Shown one piece after another: positions 47,656 through 60,794 of a stretch of 64,000 nucleotides of DNA. Under the pieces are notes generated by a model that did no database searches, had not been told where the DNA came from, and worked only from the letters and a program-made list of their open reading frames with translations. The translations under genes were made by a program, and so were the position numbers. The stretch is from assembly GCA_963565915.1 (NCBI GenBank), contig OY751490.1, positions 3,038,001 to 3,102,000 of the forward strand, given 5' to 3'. The stretch is from Entoloma clypeatum (taxonomy: Eukaryota; Basidiomycota; Agaricomycetes; Agaricales; Entolomataceae). Within the stretch, counting starts at the first letter, position 1. Each line of letters starts with the position of its first letter.

Positions 47656-49577
47656 CTACAGATCACTGAACCTGAGTAATTACAATCCTCAGTCCATGTG
47701 CACAGGCAGCCAAAATCGCGACATACCTATCAGGCATGATGACTGGAGCCATTAGACTCCAGATATAAAGGAGCATGCACAACCAACTCGACACTACGCG
47801 CATCCACATCGCTACCTCTGAGCGGCCGATGTAGACGTCGGAGTTGTCATCAACAGGCCTTGCGATGGGCTGCTTCGAAACGACGTTCCTGTCGGTGTTC
47901 AATGATAAGGAAAACGCAAGTAATGTGGAGATGGTACTGGGCACTGACCAGTCTGTTAGCAACATGGCAACATACATGGCTGCGATTGCAAAGATGACAT
48001 GGAACCAAGAGTACTGACGAGGAAAAAGATGTTGAACACGAGGCGTCGAGCGTTGGAATGGAAGCTTACATTGTATCGGGTCCCGGTTCTTTCGTCGTCT
48101 CGGGTTTCACCAACAATGTCATCATCCTCGTCTTCGCCTTCTTCGTCCAGAGCCGAAGCAGGAATAGCGCTGGTTTTATGTTAGATCAATATGAACGCCA
48201 CGAGGTTATGATGTGATATATACCCAGCATTAACAGCTGCCAACAAAGCCTGATATCTCGGGGACTCCATCCTCGAGGGCTGCGTCGTCACGTACCCCAT
48301 CTCTGAATGTCCGTTATCCTCATCGGCAGGCAACTGCACCCGTCCCTTCTTCCCGCCGGCCAGAGCGCGGCTTTGGGTGGCAGCTCTTGTGGTGGAATAG
48401 GCGATCGCCAAGAAGGTGAAGATGCCACCGCAAACGACGACGGCTTTGCTTGTGCCCTCCGCTGTTCCCCCGTTGCGCAACGGGTTGCACGACTGGGATT
48501 CGTGCGTGTGGTTGCTGACGGCTGAGACGATGAGGTAGGTACAGTACGCAGCGACCATGGCTGACTGTGAGAGACCGGAGCGGGGATTGTATTCCTGAAC
48601 TGTGGGGTGCACGCAGAGGATGGTGATAAGGATGCAGAGGGCGAGGTTGAAGGAGATGAAGAAGCGGTTGAGGGTGCAGTCGGGTCCTGCGAAGTAGGCG
48701 TAGAGGAGACCGGTGAAGGTGAAGGTAAAAGTGTACATTGCTGCGGTGGAGCCGAGGAGGATCCATTGCCATAGGTTGGAGGAGGAGGGGTCGTTCTCCC
48801 AGTTCTGGAGGCACGTCTCGGACCAGGAATGAGCAAAGTCGACGAGAAGGACGAGGCCGAGGAGGATGAATATGGAGGCGCCGATGAGGGAGACGTAATT
48901 TCCCCAGAAGATAAAGAAGCCGTTTGGGATGAAGAAAGAGACGAGGAGGAGAATAAGCCATAGTAGAACTTTCGGACCCCACCAGCTGTACATCTGTCAA
49001 CATAGAACCAAAGATGGTAGGTATAGCTCGCACCCATTCTGTATGGCTGATCGTCTGTCCCGCGTATCTTTCACACCGATTAGAAGGAGGCTGAGGATGA
49101 AGTGAAATAATGACAGGGCAAAACATATGCGGTGAATCTGTCGGGACCCATTAGTTGACGTCAGATGCTGGAAGCCGAGAGGGCCTTACGGCAAGAACAC
49201 CATAGCACTTTCCTTGCTCACAATCCATCTTGATATAACCGACGCTCCATTTCTCGATCAGTTTGATTGCGGCATTGGTCTTCATGATCCAGGCCAGAAT
49301 CGAGTTGAGCGAAAAGATGATCTGTGGGCGAAATGAGCACCTAGAGAACCGACTGTGGCTATCCATACCGCGAATCCTACGCGAGTTGCGATGGAAGAGT
49401 TACAGTTGCATGACTTGAAGAACATGGAGGCTGCTGCGAGTTGGTGATTGGGGGAGAAGGGGTACGGAGAGAGACCTCACCGGCTGTGGAAGTGCAGAAG
49501 AACGCTAGGCCGGCAAGACACGATGTTGCGATGGTCGTCAGACCGCCAGCCAGCGGCAGCGACAGTAGAAGACCCAT
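47656..49577 (-). CDS. TMS1: Tms1 / Serinc-family membrane protein
   Basis: Starts MGLLLSLPLAGGLTTIATSCLAGLAFFC at 49577. Later exons supply SCNCNSSIATRVGFA, ILAWIMKT, then a long exon from about 48970 beginning WWGPKVLLWLILLLVSFFIPNGF. Many hydrophobic segments follow. The C-terminal part has YNYSWFHVIFAIAAMYVAMLLTDW and WLCMLLYIWSLMAPVIMPDR. The last exon is 16 nt (47671-47656) and ends RFSDL. The open frame to 47663 reads through that intron. The conserved C-terminal WMRVVSSW is intact. Serinc/Tms1 proteins are multi-pass proteins of endomembranes with a role in lipid scrambling or serine-derived lipids, still debated. An acidic loop (EEGEDEDDD) lies before the last segments. Confidence 0.9.
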
Positions 49578-49957
49578 GGCAGCGTCGATGACGGTGTTAC
49601 GACAGGCTCAGCTTGTTCAATATGAATGGCAGTAACGAAAGAGCACTTGACGCACGTGACAATGCTCGCCATCAGATGACGACTGAGTCACCGACTCGGA
49701 GGTCGACAAAAGCCCTCGCTCAATATGCTCACTTACATGCTCACTCATCGCTCTCTTTTTATAATCGGCGAACAGAGTCCTGGACGTTTGCATTCGCACC
49801 ACTCCAGGAAACCACGGCGGCAATGATCCGCGCACCGGACCGCTCGCATTCATGTTCCATTTAATGGAACATTAAGAAGATCAAGAGAGTCCCAAAAAAA
49901 AAAGACGATTTGCAATACCGCTTTCGAACGCGCCATTTCGCCCACAGTGCATAGTGA
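49578..49957. other. Spacer between TMS1 and the GH79 pseudogene
   Basis: TMS1 promoter region. Overlapping short open frames on both strands are not supported. Confidence 0.35.
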
Positions 49958-51110
49958 GCCGATTGGGCTGGTCGTGATCATTACTTTTGAGTACAACATT
50001 CTGAAGCAATCAACGGGTCATCCACCTGACATAAGGATCGGTACAGACAGCGAGGACCATACCAATTTCCGGGCAGACATCCAGGTTCGTTGACGGTTTT
50101 TCTTATGCGAAGATTGGTGTTGCGACTTAATCAATATACTTTAGTCTCCAGAGTTGATTTTTCCTGACTATGACAAAAATTGTTCCCCATCCCGAGGCTA
50201 CAACCCAGCGATGCGTACTACCAGGCTGTCCAGTTTTTACCTTCAAGTCAGGACCCTTTACATTGTTTCTGCTTCTCAACAATGTCATCTCGATCATTTT
50301 GAGCAACATCTCACAACATCATTACAAGCTCATTCTGTTCAGGGAACAGAGCCCACTGGAAAGCATGATGATGAAGTCAACCAATAGCTTTGCAACACTG
50401 GTCATCTTCATTTCGTGTGGCTCAGGGAGCGCCAGGTGTAAGCAATGTTGCTCTATGGGCACTGGACTATGATTTATATGCGTTGCTCAAGCCCTCGTTC
50501 AATCATACATGGACCGCAAGAACCTGGGTGCGGCCGATATACTTACTTGCCTACATTCTCGCATCCTTAGTCTGAACATCTGCATCCAGATACAGCCAGT
50601 TGCTTCAACACGATCCATTTTGAACGGCTCGCAGGTTCCTCAGCCTCCACATGTTCACCCGTAGTATTACGCCGCCATAGTTGCTGGCGAAGCCATCGGG
50701 ACGGGCGGCCAAACACATGTGGTCGAGCTCGCTATCAACGCTACTCGCATCGCAGAATACGCCTTTTACCAAAGACTGACACTCGTATGCGTGGTGTTCA
50801 TCAACTCTGAGACATATGTCAAGGGCAGCGCCGCGAACAAGTGTCCATCTCAAGTTGGACCTCTCTGGCCATGCGTCGCCGCCCTTGATGACAGTGAAAC
50901 GACTTGCAATTGGGTGCGTGATGTTGATGGTTTCCTCTTTATGAGATTTTCCTGGGGACTGATGCCAGGGTTGCGACGTAGGTTTGCAGATGGGGAGGGC
51001 AGAATTACGAGACGAGTGATGGCACGATAGCACGGTTGGTGGGAGGTTGAATGTTCGAAGGGGTGTGAAGATTGCGGCAACGGAAGTTGTGATGTTGAGC
51101 TTTCACTCGG
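49958..51110 (+). pseudogene. Decayed GH79 (beta-glucuronidase-like) gene
   Basis: Parallels the intact gene at 51998-54008 in the same order and orientation. Matched parts: the end of exon 1 (RIGTDSEDHTNFRADIQ), exon 2, part of exon 5, exon 6 (GAPGVSN), exon 8 and exon 9. Exons 3 and 4, with the predicted acid/base Glu, are missing: exon 2 runs almost straight into exon 5 near 50250-50310. Exon 8 carries an in-frame TAG at 50662-50664 where the intact gene has CAA. There is no signal-peptide exon. It cannot make an enzyme. Likely a tandem duplicate of its neighbour that decayed. Confidence 0.85.
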
Positions 51111-51997
51111 GACAACTTTTTTTTTGATGATTGGGCGGATTGGGTGAGAGAGTATAGCGAACGATGACACCGTTTTCGATGCCCAAACCCCCCAGCCAAG
51201 TGACATTACCGTGTCTGAAAAGTTTCATTTTATGCATCGCTCATTGCAGTACCCAGCATATTCAAGTCTAATGTCTACGTCGCCATCAAACCACAGTAAG
51301 TATCGCCTCAGGGAAACAATATAAGGTATACTGTAAGTACTGTACTGCCTTTAACCTTTATCCGAAAAGTTGGCGATTTGGCACGCGCCGAGGGAATACC
51401 TTCATCGCATTCCATCTTGAGGGTCCATCCTCAAGTGCATATTTGGTGCATATGTAGCCGCTGAGAGAAACTTCCGAGTCAGCTTCCCCGACACTCGGGT
51501 GTAACCACGAATATCTCACTTATCGTCTTTCTGGGAACTCTCGTGCGTTGAACGTCCATTCCATCAAGCTAATGTCCTTTGAAATATGCCATCTCATGCC
51601 ATTCAAGCCGGAAGCGAGAAGATAAGAAGCTGCAACCCTCCGTCGCAATGATCCGCGATGTGCTTCCCTTCTTGGTCGATGCCCCTCGTACTATTCAAGA
51701 GACATCAATATGAAATCCTGTCTTGTTATGCTTCGTATGGCGTTCAGCTGGTTCTCCAGTATGCCTTGCATGTGCAATACAAGGTCAGCTGGCCAGCCGT
51801 ATGCGAACACACTTTCAAGAAGTCCCGAGTTTACATGTGCAGAATTTGAGGCATCCCTCACCCGGCGGAACAGGGTCGCAGGATTTCGGCTACCTCACAT
51901 AAGAATTGCGATTTTGTTTCACAAGCCCACGGTTTGTCTTCTGTATAAATCGCGTCGCTTGGGCTTGGGGCTAATTTCTCAAGCACCCATCATTAGG
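51111..51997. promoter_or_regulatory. Promoter region of the GH79 gene, 887 bp
   Basis: No gene is supported. Start-proximal sequence has a CTGTATAAATCG (TATA-like) about 55 bp upstream of the GH79 start. The frame running in from 51710 has no homology before the ATG at 51998. Confidence 0.45.
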
Positions 51998-54008
51998 ATG
52001 CTTTCCTTGTGGTGCCTTGTGCTCCCCACTCTCCTTGGGCGCGCTCTTGGTGTTGACGTTCCTGTTTCTGTACCGGTCGCCCCTCCCTCGACCGCGTATT
52101 CGGTTTCACCCACTCTAGTGGGTCTCTCGATCGAACAGGATCGATGGACCGATTGGGTGGGTGCCACATCGCGGAACCAGTACTTTTACAACCTCCTCGA
52201 CAATTTGCGGCAGTTGACGGGTCACGCAACTCACATCCGGATTGGTGCAGACAGCGAGGATCATACCGATTTCCGAGCAGACATTCAGGTTCGTTGACGC
52301 TTTTCTTCAGTGAAGGTCGATGCTGCAACTCAACCAACCTGATCCAGTCTTCAGAGCTGGATTTTCCAAACTATAACAAAATTGTCCCTTATCCAGAGGC
52401 CACGACCATCATAGTCGGCGATGCGTACTACCAAGCTGTCCAGTTTTTGCCTCCAAGTAAGCACACGTCAAATCATCTCGACTTTTTCTCATTCCTGATA
52501 TTTTTTGGGTAGATACCCATGTAACGTGGGGTCTTAATTTTGGACAGAATAACCTCACAGCAGCTTTCCTGGAAGCGAAGTCGATTTTCAAGGCTTTTGC
52601 CTCACAGTCAGTCCGCAGTGCTGGAATTAAACTGGATGCTCTTGAGATTGGCAATGAAGCGGACCTGTATTCAAACCACCAACTACGACCGAAGACCTAC
52701 AATATTGGCAAATATGTTCAAGAGTGAGTACTTTATATTCCAGTAGTTCGTTTTTAACAAAGCCAGGTGGACTGCTTTCGCGACCAATATCTCTCAGGTT
52801 GCACGAATAACGGCGAACTCTGAAACCCGCTTTTGGGCGTGTGCATTCGCGGAATCGACTCGTACAGCATCAGGATTCTCACCTCAATCAGCCTTCGCGC
52901 AAGGTTTGCTTTCATCTGCGGCGGGTGCAGGCATATCCACGTTAGTACTCTTCACAAGTCTCACATAAAAACGAAATCTGAATCCTTTGCACAGAATTTC
53001 GCAACATCACTACAGTGGTTCGTTCTGTTCAGGGAATGGAGACCTCCTGCAAAATTTGATGACGAAGTCGACCATCCGAAACAATCTCTTGCCATTCATT
53101 CCTGACATGGAAGCTTCGCACGCAAAAGGCCTCGATTATATCCTCGGCGAAACTAACAGCTATTCATGCCATGTAACTTGCTCTTGATATCGTCACTTTC
53201 GTGGTCTGATCCTTGTGGCTACAGGGAGCACCGGGTGTAAGCAACACGGCTGGAGCTGCATTGTGGGCATTGGATTATATCTTGTATGCGTAGGTGGACC
53301 TCCTTCAGTCGCATTGGAGCTGGAGACTAAAATCCCTACCAGGACGCAGGTTGGAATCTCTCGAGTGTTTTTCCACGAGGGAGTGGGATACAAATATAAC
53401 CTGGTACGTTGATATACCTACTTCACATGCCCAGTAATTAATGGTTTCTCCACGCTTGATTCAGATCCAGCCAGTCACGTTAACGCGATCCATCTTGGAT
53501 GGCTCGCAGCTTCCTCAGCCCCTGCCTCCACACATTCACCCGCAATATTACGCCGCCATCGTTGCTGGAGAAGCCATCGGGTCGAGTGGAAAAACACGCG
53601 TGGCTGAGCTCGCCATCAATAACACTCGTATCGCGGGATACGCTTTCTACGAAGGACAGAAACTCGTGCGTGCAGTGTTCATCAATTCGGGGGCATACCT
53701 CAAGGGGAGCACTGCCGCGCGGACAAGTGTCCACCTCAAGTTGACCTTCAGTGGAATTGGGGGAGCAACTTTGATGACGGTGAAGCGACTTTCCATTGGG
53801 TACGTGATAATGCTTGGTTCCCTGAGAATTTAGGCGCTGAAGAGGGGTCCGTAGGTTTGCTGATGACACAAAAGGATTGACCTGGGGAGGCCAGAACTAT
53901 GAAACGAGTGATGGCAAGATTGGCGGGAACTTGAGCGTCAAAACGGTGCCCGTGGCGGGTGGCGTCGATATTGCAGAAACCGAGGTCGTGCTGCTCAGCT
54001 TTCCCTGA
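51998..54008 (+). CDS. Secreted GH79 glycoside hydrolase (beta-glucuronidase-like)
   Basis: Nine exons: 51998-52288, 52348-52456, 52513-52723, 52767-52940, 52995-53172, 53225-53289, 53343-53403, 53465-53799 and 53855-54008, giving 525 aa in phase. A signal peptide (MLSLWCLVLPTLLGRALG) leads into the TIM-barrel: IRIGADSEDHTDF, EIGNEADLY with the predicted acid/base E182, and YILGETNSY with the predicted nucleophile E314. A C-terminal beta domain ends ETEVVLLSFP. Fungal GH79 enzymes cut terminal glucuronic acid (often 4-O-methylated) from arabinogalactan side chains outside the cell; which sugar this one prefers is not decidable here. Note the exon 6 to 7 junction: only the acceptor at 53341-53342 keeps frame, not the nearer AG at 53349. 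Confidence 0.88.
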
Positions 54009-54941
54009 TGGCTAGAGTCGTGATGTTCAGCTTCTGCTGAAGAATTTCGTTGAGTGTGTAGTCGTATTTATGTTGTTAACCTTCTCACAGTGAATCATGA
54101 ACTCGGATGATACCCTTTCGCCCGTACCACTTTGAGGAGCTACGCCGATTTCCATCAAAATATTCGCACACCGGGCCTATGCTATGTACCAGCCGGGGTC
54201 GACATGGTGCCAAAGCGTGCGCGGGTTATTATGACCTTCATCTGAGTCCCATGGAAGCATTTTGGCGTCCGAAGTAATTCATTCGGTTCCTACCCCGGTA
54301 GTACTAATTAACTCGGCAGCGCTCGCCTGCAGTCGGGTCTACATACTCTGTGAACAGTTATGATTCTTGTTTGATTCATCTGCGGCTTCTGGTCCAGCTC
54401 TTCGCGTTTCCGCCTTAGGACTGACTTCTTCAGTGTATGTACCCTCTCTATACTTTCATGTATCTGGATTTTGTTACTCCTGCCATAACGACTAGTTAGC
54501 CTTGTATTTCAGTTGTACATACATAGTGGTATACTACAAGACTAATTCAGCTATAACTTGAAGTTTCAGTATGAGGTAAGTTGTTGCCTTTAATCGTGAC
54601 TTGCGTCTGAACCACTTTGAAGGACAATTCTTCTTCTCTCGTGAAACGTTGGTATACGTTCCTCTCTCTGTCAGATTTCGATTCGTTGCTGGCGCACATC
54701 TCGTGTTGATCTACCCCGGGCGTACCATGGGAAGACATCGGCCTTCGAGCTCAACTTTCAAGGGGTCAGTCAGCCAGTGACTAATGAGTGCGTCCGGCCG
54801 ATTGGATAGAGGACTTGATTGGCCCGGTCCCAGGGCCTCTGGTTTGATGTTCTATATGATCGCACTGATCATGATTCATGATCCACTTTACGTTCACGTC
54901 TTGCCCGTCAGTCCCTCCGACTCCCATTACCTCCCTTCGTC
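54009..54941. promoter_or_regulatory. Spacer and promoter region of the first MFS permease
   Basis: 933 bp without a supported gene. It holds the GH79 terminator and the promoter of the permease at 54942. The 19-bp element found before the other two permeases is not present here in recognisable form. Confidence 0.4.
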
Positions 54942-57540
54942 ATGTCGCTCAAGAAAGACGGGGATTTGAAAGACCTTTCGGACACCAAATCTCAAGGTAT
55001 CAATTTCGGAGCAGAGGATGGTCTCCCCTCACATCCACAACTCAGCGAGGCAGAGGAAAAGAAGCTGTGGCGAAAGGTGGATCTGAGCCTATTACCGATC
55101 TTGGCTGTATTGTATCTGCTGTCTTTTATCGACAGAGGTGAGGTCCCTCTTTTCTCCTGGTTGTCGAGTGAGCTTGCTGAAGATGATATATTAAAAACAA
55201 GGCAATATCGGTATGCACATACCATGTTCGCTTCTGTCACCAGAGGATGTCGTACTGAGATACCTGGGTTAAGGAAACGCCAAATTGCAGGGTTTGGAGA
55301 ACCAGCTTCATCTCACCGGAAACCGATACAATATTGCCCTCGTATGTTGTGACTTCCCGTTCGCTACCCCTAACAAGCTCACCCAGTTTCTTAGACGATG
55401 TATTTCATTGTACGCCGATGGCTCTTGCTCCTAGTCACGCCGAAGTTGATGGCGACGTGAACAGCCTTATTGTGTATGTGAATGCCCAGCGAAGTATGTC
55501 ACGTCCTGGAATCTTGCTCGACTGGCAATTGACGCCATGATAGTCTCGTTCTCAAGAAATTCCGTCCATCACGGTATGTATTGATTGACAAGCGAATCGC
55601 TCGCATCACTCACGTTCTTACGCTGTAGCTGGCTTCCAGGGATTACAGTGTGTTCTTCGTCGTTTTTTCGTTGTGAACGTATTGCCAATATGTTTCACAG
55701 CTGGCCTGGGGGATAGTCATGTACGTATCATTCTAAAGGGAAAGGCCGAATCACGATATATTCTTCTTCAATCAGGACATTGATGGGGCTGGTTAAGAAG
55801 TAAGGTATGCCACGAGTGATTGCGAACCTCATGTTGACTTGTACCAGTTATCATCAGCTCGTTGCTGTCCGCGCCATGCTAGGAATCGTTGAAGCAGGTC
55901 TATTCCCTGGCGTCGTATACTAGTACGTTCTCCAACGCATCCTTTTTGCCGCTAGATATCGAGGCTTCTCGCAGCCTATCCATTTGGTATCCCCGATATA
56001 TGCTTCAGTACCGAATTGGGCTCTTCTTCGGAGCTGCATCCATAGCCGGCGCCTTTTCTGGACTTCTTGCATATGCTATCAGCTTCATGAATGGGACTCG
56101 GGGACTTGAGGCTTGGTCATGGATCTTCGTACGTTCACAACCGAATGAGTCCTGCGACGATAACCAAATAGTTACCGAAGATCTTGGAAGGAATCATGAC
56201 TGTCGCAGCATCTGTTGTTGCATTTACTGGTATGTGTTAGTTGCACTGATGGCTCAGAGTCCTTACCTTTAGATTCCGTTTATGCCAGTCATGGTCGATT
56301 TCCCAGCGACCGCAAAATTCCTTACACCAGAAGAGCGGGCATACGTCATCTGGAGAAAGAGTGAGCTCGTAATGATGGCTTCAGAACCTCCGTCCTCATT
56401 CGCTCTGTAGAATACGACAACTCATCTGTAGGCGAGGAAGAGCACTTCGAGGTTCGCCATTTGATTGCCGCGATCACCGATTGGCAGGTATGTCTCTGCG
56501 ATCTAGCTCTCCTCGAAGGCTTGGACACTTAATGTAGTGTTATAGATCTATGTTCATATCCTTGTATATATGTCAATCGTTGCTCCTCGTGAGTTGTGTT
56601 TTCATTTCCACCAACCAGTCGCCGTCCCTTACCGTATTGTGTTCTAGTCTATGGCATCACATTCTTCCTGCCGTCAGTATCGAAATTTCCAATAAGGAAA
56701 ATGCTTAACTTTACCTTTCCAGAACAATCATCCACTCGTTCGTAGAAAGACCGCCGGACCGCATTTTTCCAGACTTACCTCTACCTCTTCTTTTTTCTAG
56801 CTTCGGTTATTCCTCTGCGATCAGTCAGCTCCTCACCGTCCCTCCATATGTCTGCGCTAGTACATTACTTCCCTTTCTAATGTCATTTTGGCGTCTGATG
56901 GAGGCATACAGCCATTATTCTATACCTCTTTGCCCACTTTTCGGATAAACTGAAGATGCGATCGCCTTTCATCTTGGCGGGCCTGACAATGTGTCTTATC
57001 GGATTCTCCATCAACATCTCCGAGGTTCCTTCTGGCGTCAAGTATGTCGGGACATTTTTTTGCGTCGCTGGTTCTTACGCTGCCTTCCCGGGTGTCATCG
57101 CGTGGTAGCTATGTTCGTTACCGTTGTCATTGAATCGCACTCAGTTTTCGCAGGTTGGGTAACAACCTCTCCGGTCAATACAAACGCGGTATCGGAATGG
57201 CTCTTCACATTGGTATCGGAAATTTTAGCGGCGCGATGGCGTGCAATTTCTACAGAGCACAGGACTCTCCCCGTTTTATTCTCGGTCGTGAGTTGTGCGC
57301 ATTCTTATTTGAGCTTAAACCTTTTCTTATCGACTTGCTACAAAAGACGCTATCGAGCTGATGTTCGTCGGGATCGGTTTCATCTTCGTTCCTATTGCCG
57401 CGTTCTGTTACATCCGAATCAATGGCAGGAGAGACACTGCGGAAAAGGCCATACTAGAGAGCGGAAAACCAACTAAACATACTGCTCTAGAATTGCAGAT
57501 GCTGGGGGACCGTGCCCCAGACTTCAGATACACTCTTTGA
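54942..57540 (+). CDS. MFS permease, anion:cation symporter (Tna1/allantoate-like), paralog 1
   Basis: About 21 exons read in phase from MSLKKDGDLKDL to ...DRAPDFRYTL. The start is a conserved cytosolic lead (LSEAEEKKLWRKVDLSLLPILAVLYLLSFIDRGNIGNAKLQG), which is the ACS-family TM1 signature. Conserved later blocks include MLGIVEAGLFPGVVYY, WYPRYMLQYRIGLFFGAASIAGAFSG, LTPEERAYVIWRK, and NNLSGQYKRGIGMALHIGIGN. Twelve membrane segments are expected for the family. Three exons are under 20 nt: 55202-55210 (9 nt, codes NI), one of 15 nt (TMYFI) and one of 15 nt (TIIHS). No break found. ACS permeases carry organic anions such as nicotinate, allantoate, biotin or pantothenate; the substrate here cannot be told. 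Confidence 0.87.
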
Positions 57541-58016
57541 TATCTTGAAACGAAAGAAACATCGCGACTGTAAAGTCGACGGCCTTGCGAATAAAAAACT
57601 ATGGCTTGAGCTCATTTGAAGGTATGCCGGAGCTTCAAGGCAGCGATTGACACGTCAGCGTACACAAAAGTCGCCACGCTAAATTTCAGGGGCGATCGCG
57701 GGGCAACTCTGGCTCGGGCAGGGTACCTCTCATGGGACATTCACATGGAGTGTGTAAGGGAGAACGTCAATTTTGGACGATGTGCTTCTGAGAGCTTGGC
57801 AGATGGACAATACACCTCCTTTGTAGACGAGGCAACATCGTTCAGGAACGTTCAGGCATCATGTCTTTTGGGACAACCTATCCTGTGTGTTCCACCGAGT
57901 CAAATTATCAGCTATTATTGTCCTGCGGATGGGAGAAGAGCAATACATGGATATTGGACATCAAACCGGCTAAAAGATTGTACAATGTGATATCACAATA
58001 AATACCTTTGATGGTC
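57541..58016. other. Convergent spacer between MFS paralogs 1 and 2
   Basis: 476 bp between two stop codons. No gene, no clear hairpin. Confidence 0.4.
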
Positions 58017-60602
58017 TCACAGAGTGTATCTGAAGTCTGGCGCACGGTCCCCGAACATCTGCAATTGGCGAGGGGTGTATTTCGGGGACTGTCCGCTCTC
58101 AGTAGCAGCCCTCTCCGCGGCATCTCGCTTGGCGTTGATTCGGACATATGAGAAAGCGGTAATGGGGACCATGATGAGGCCAATCCCAACAAACATCATT
58201 TCCAGAGCGTCTGTCCGAGGAATCAATCAAAAAGCCCGAATATGGACAGGTATGAACTCACGACCGAGAATAAATCGGGGAGCGTCCTCTGAGCGATAGA
58301 AATTGCATGCCATTGCGGCGCTGAAGGTGCCAATACCCACTTGAATAGCCAACCCAACACCGCGTTTGTACTGACCCGAGAGGTTGTTGCCCAACCTACA
58401 GAAAATGAACATTATGGAATAACGAACATACTAAATGTAGCCACCATGCAAGGATACCCGGTACCGTAGCATAAGAACCACCGACGCAGAAGAATGTTCC
58501 GAAGTACTTGGCACCGTTGGACACATTGAATATGTTAATTGAGAAGCCGATAAGGCACATTGTCAACCCGCCCAAAATGAATGGCGATCGCATCTTCAGC
58601 TTATCCGAGTAGTGGGCGACAACGAATATGAGGATGGCTGCACGATTTTACATCAGATGCCGAGTAGGAGATGAGGAGCGACGTACTAGCACAAATATAA
58701 GGGGGGACACTGAGGAGCTGACTGATGGTAGTTGAATAACCGAATCTAAGGAAGACGGGATTAGTTTGAAGCGCAAAGGGGTAGTCTCTTTACAGACGCG
58801 TGAATAATGGTTCTGAAAAGGACAGGGTCAAAATCTGGATATTGGGGCATCTCTAGATACTGACGGTAAGAAGAACGTGATTCCGGAGACTGGAAGATGA
58901 TACAGTCAGCAACGTGGCTAGTTTGGCTTAATGGGAAGTCCAACTCACGAGGAGCGGCGATGGACATGTAGATCAAAATATGCACGTAAACCTACAACAC
59001 CAATCAGAGTTCTGTGTAGAGCAAAATGGCATACACAGACCTGCCAATCGGTAATTGCAGCAATCGCGTGGCGCATCTCGAAGTGCTCTTCCTCGCCTAC
59101 AGATGAGTTGTCATACTCTGTGCAGTATCTGAGGACTAGGGCTTGTGAAACAAAAGGGTGAATGGCACCCACTCTTCCTCCAGATCACGTACGCACGCTC
59201 TTCTGGTGTAAGAAATGTTGCCGTTACTGGAAAATCGACCATGACTGGCAACGGAAGATAAACGTGAGTAGACTGAGACATTAGTGGAACAATAACATAC
59301 CAAGGACAGCAAGGATAGCGACCACGACAGTAGCAGTTCCTTCCAGAATCTTTGGCGTGGTTATTGCGGCAGGGTGATTTCATCTTGGGTTGGAACGTAC
59401 GAAGATCCAACACCAAGCCTCAAGCCCTTGAGTACCATTCATGAAGCTGATACCATATGCAAGCAATCCAGAAAAGGCACCAGCGAGGGAGGCAGCTCCA
59501 AAGAAAAGACCGATTCGGTACTGCAGCATATAGCGAGGATACCAAATGGATAGGCTACGAGAAGGGCTAGTATTTAGCTACGGAAAGGACACACCGTGCT
59601 GACGCACTAGTATACGATACCAGGGAATAGCCCTGCTTCGGCTAATCCTAGCATGGCGCGGACAGCAACAAGCTGATGATAACTAGCAAACGTCCCAGTT
59701 AGTATGACGATCGTCATTCATCGTGCCATATCTTACGTCTTGACCAATCCCATCAATATCCTGATTTGAATAAATAGGACATTTCCCCGCAATTCCTTGC
59801 AAATAGAACGTACATGACTATTCCCCAGACGAACTACCAAAAACATATCATCAATAATTTGAAGAAAAAGTTTAATAGAAGAATTACCGTAATTCCCGGA
59901 AGCCACCTGCCGAGGTGGGATATAAATGAACGAATCATTCACTTGTCACTGGATACATACCGTGATGGGCGGAATTTCTTGAGAACAAGACTAGATAATG
60001 GTGTCATTTGGATCGACCGCCGCTGAATGAGGACTTTATCAAGAACATGACATACTTCGCTGGGCATTCACAGATACAATAAGGCTGTCCATATTGTCCT
60101 CAAGTTCGGCGTGTCCAGGAGAAAATCTGTCAACGTACAATGAAATACATCGTCTAAGAAAAAAATGGCTGGTTCAATGGAGGCTGGGGACAGAGGTGCA
60201 CAACGTACGAGGGCAATGTTGAATCGGTTTCCCGTAAGGTGAAGCTGCTTTTCCAGACCTTGCAATTTAGCGTTTCCTTCCGGCAAATTTTTTCAGCTTG
60301 ACATTTTCTGGAGATATGGAAAGGACGATACCAATGTTGCCTGATGAAGTTTTGCCATCCTCATGAACCTCGATGCGTCCAGTAGAGACAGAAGGGACGT
60401 CACCTTTGTCCATGAAAGAAAGTAGGTACATGAGAGCCATGATAGGCAGGAGTCTCAAATCTATCTTTCGCCACAACTTCCTCTCCTCGGCCTTGCTAAG
60501 CTTGGGCGGCGGGGGAAGACTATCCTCGCCTCCAAAGATGATTGCGTCTGATGCGGTGTCAGAAGCAGAATTTGCAAGACTCTGCTCTTTCTCAAACGAC
60601 AT
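58017..60602 (-). CDS. MFS permease of the same ACS subfamily, paralog 2
   Basis: Read from MSFEKEQSLANS (60602) to ...DRAPDFRYTL (58017). Same block order as paralog 1: LRLLPIMALMYLLSFMDKGNIGNAKLQG, LGLAEAGLFPGIVY, WYPRYMLQYRIG, LTPEERAYVIWRK, NNLSGQYKRGVGLAIQVGIG. It shares the 9-nt micro-exon (60340-60332). Exon edges are at the same places as in paralogs 1 and 3. It is intact as far as I can read. The 19-bp element lies 173 bp upstream of its start. Confidence 0.87.
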
Positions 60603-60775
60603 GAGGACGGAGGAGCACAGGGGGGGGGGATCTAAGAGCTGAGAAAGGAGGGGTTTAGAAGTGGGGTGAAGTAATAGGCCGATGACAAGGTGTTCGTCAG
60701 GACTCAGATAGTCGGACACACACGGCTAGGGGCAACTGTGTCGTACAAGTCCCAAGTTGGTGGCCGTGGCCCCGC

Positions 60776-60794
60776 GCCACGGGCCTATTAGCCT
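60776..60794 (-). promoter_or_regulatory. 19-bp shared promoter element of MFS paralog 2
   Basis: Reads AGGCTAATAGGCCCGTGGC toward the gene. 173 bp separate it from the start codon at 60602. An exact copy, in mirror position, precedes paralog 3. Confidence 0.75.

Noticed and set aside
47663..47727. Longer C-terminus of TMS1
   Set aside because: Reading through the last intron adds unrelated residues. Splicing to the 16-nt exon gives MPDRFSDL, the usual family ending.
48288..49126. Two overlapping long minus-strand frames inside TMS1
   Set aside because: They are out of frame with the Serinc coding sequence and only mirror its composition (Ser/Pro and Arg/His runs).
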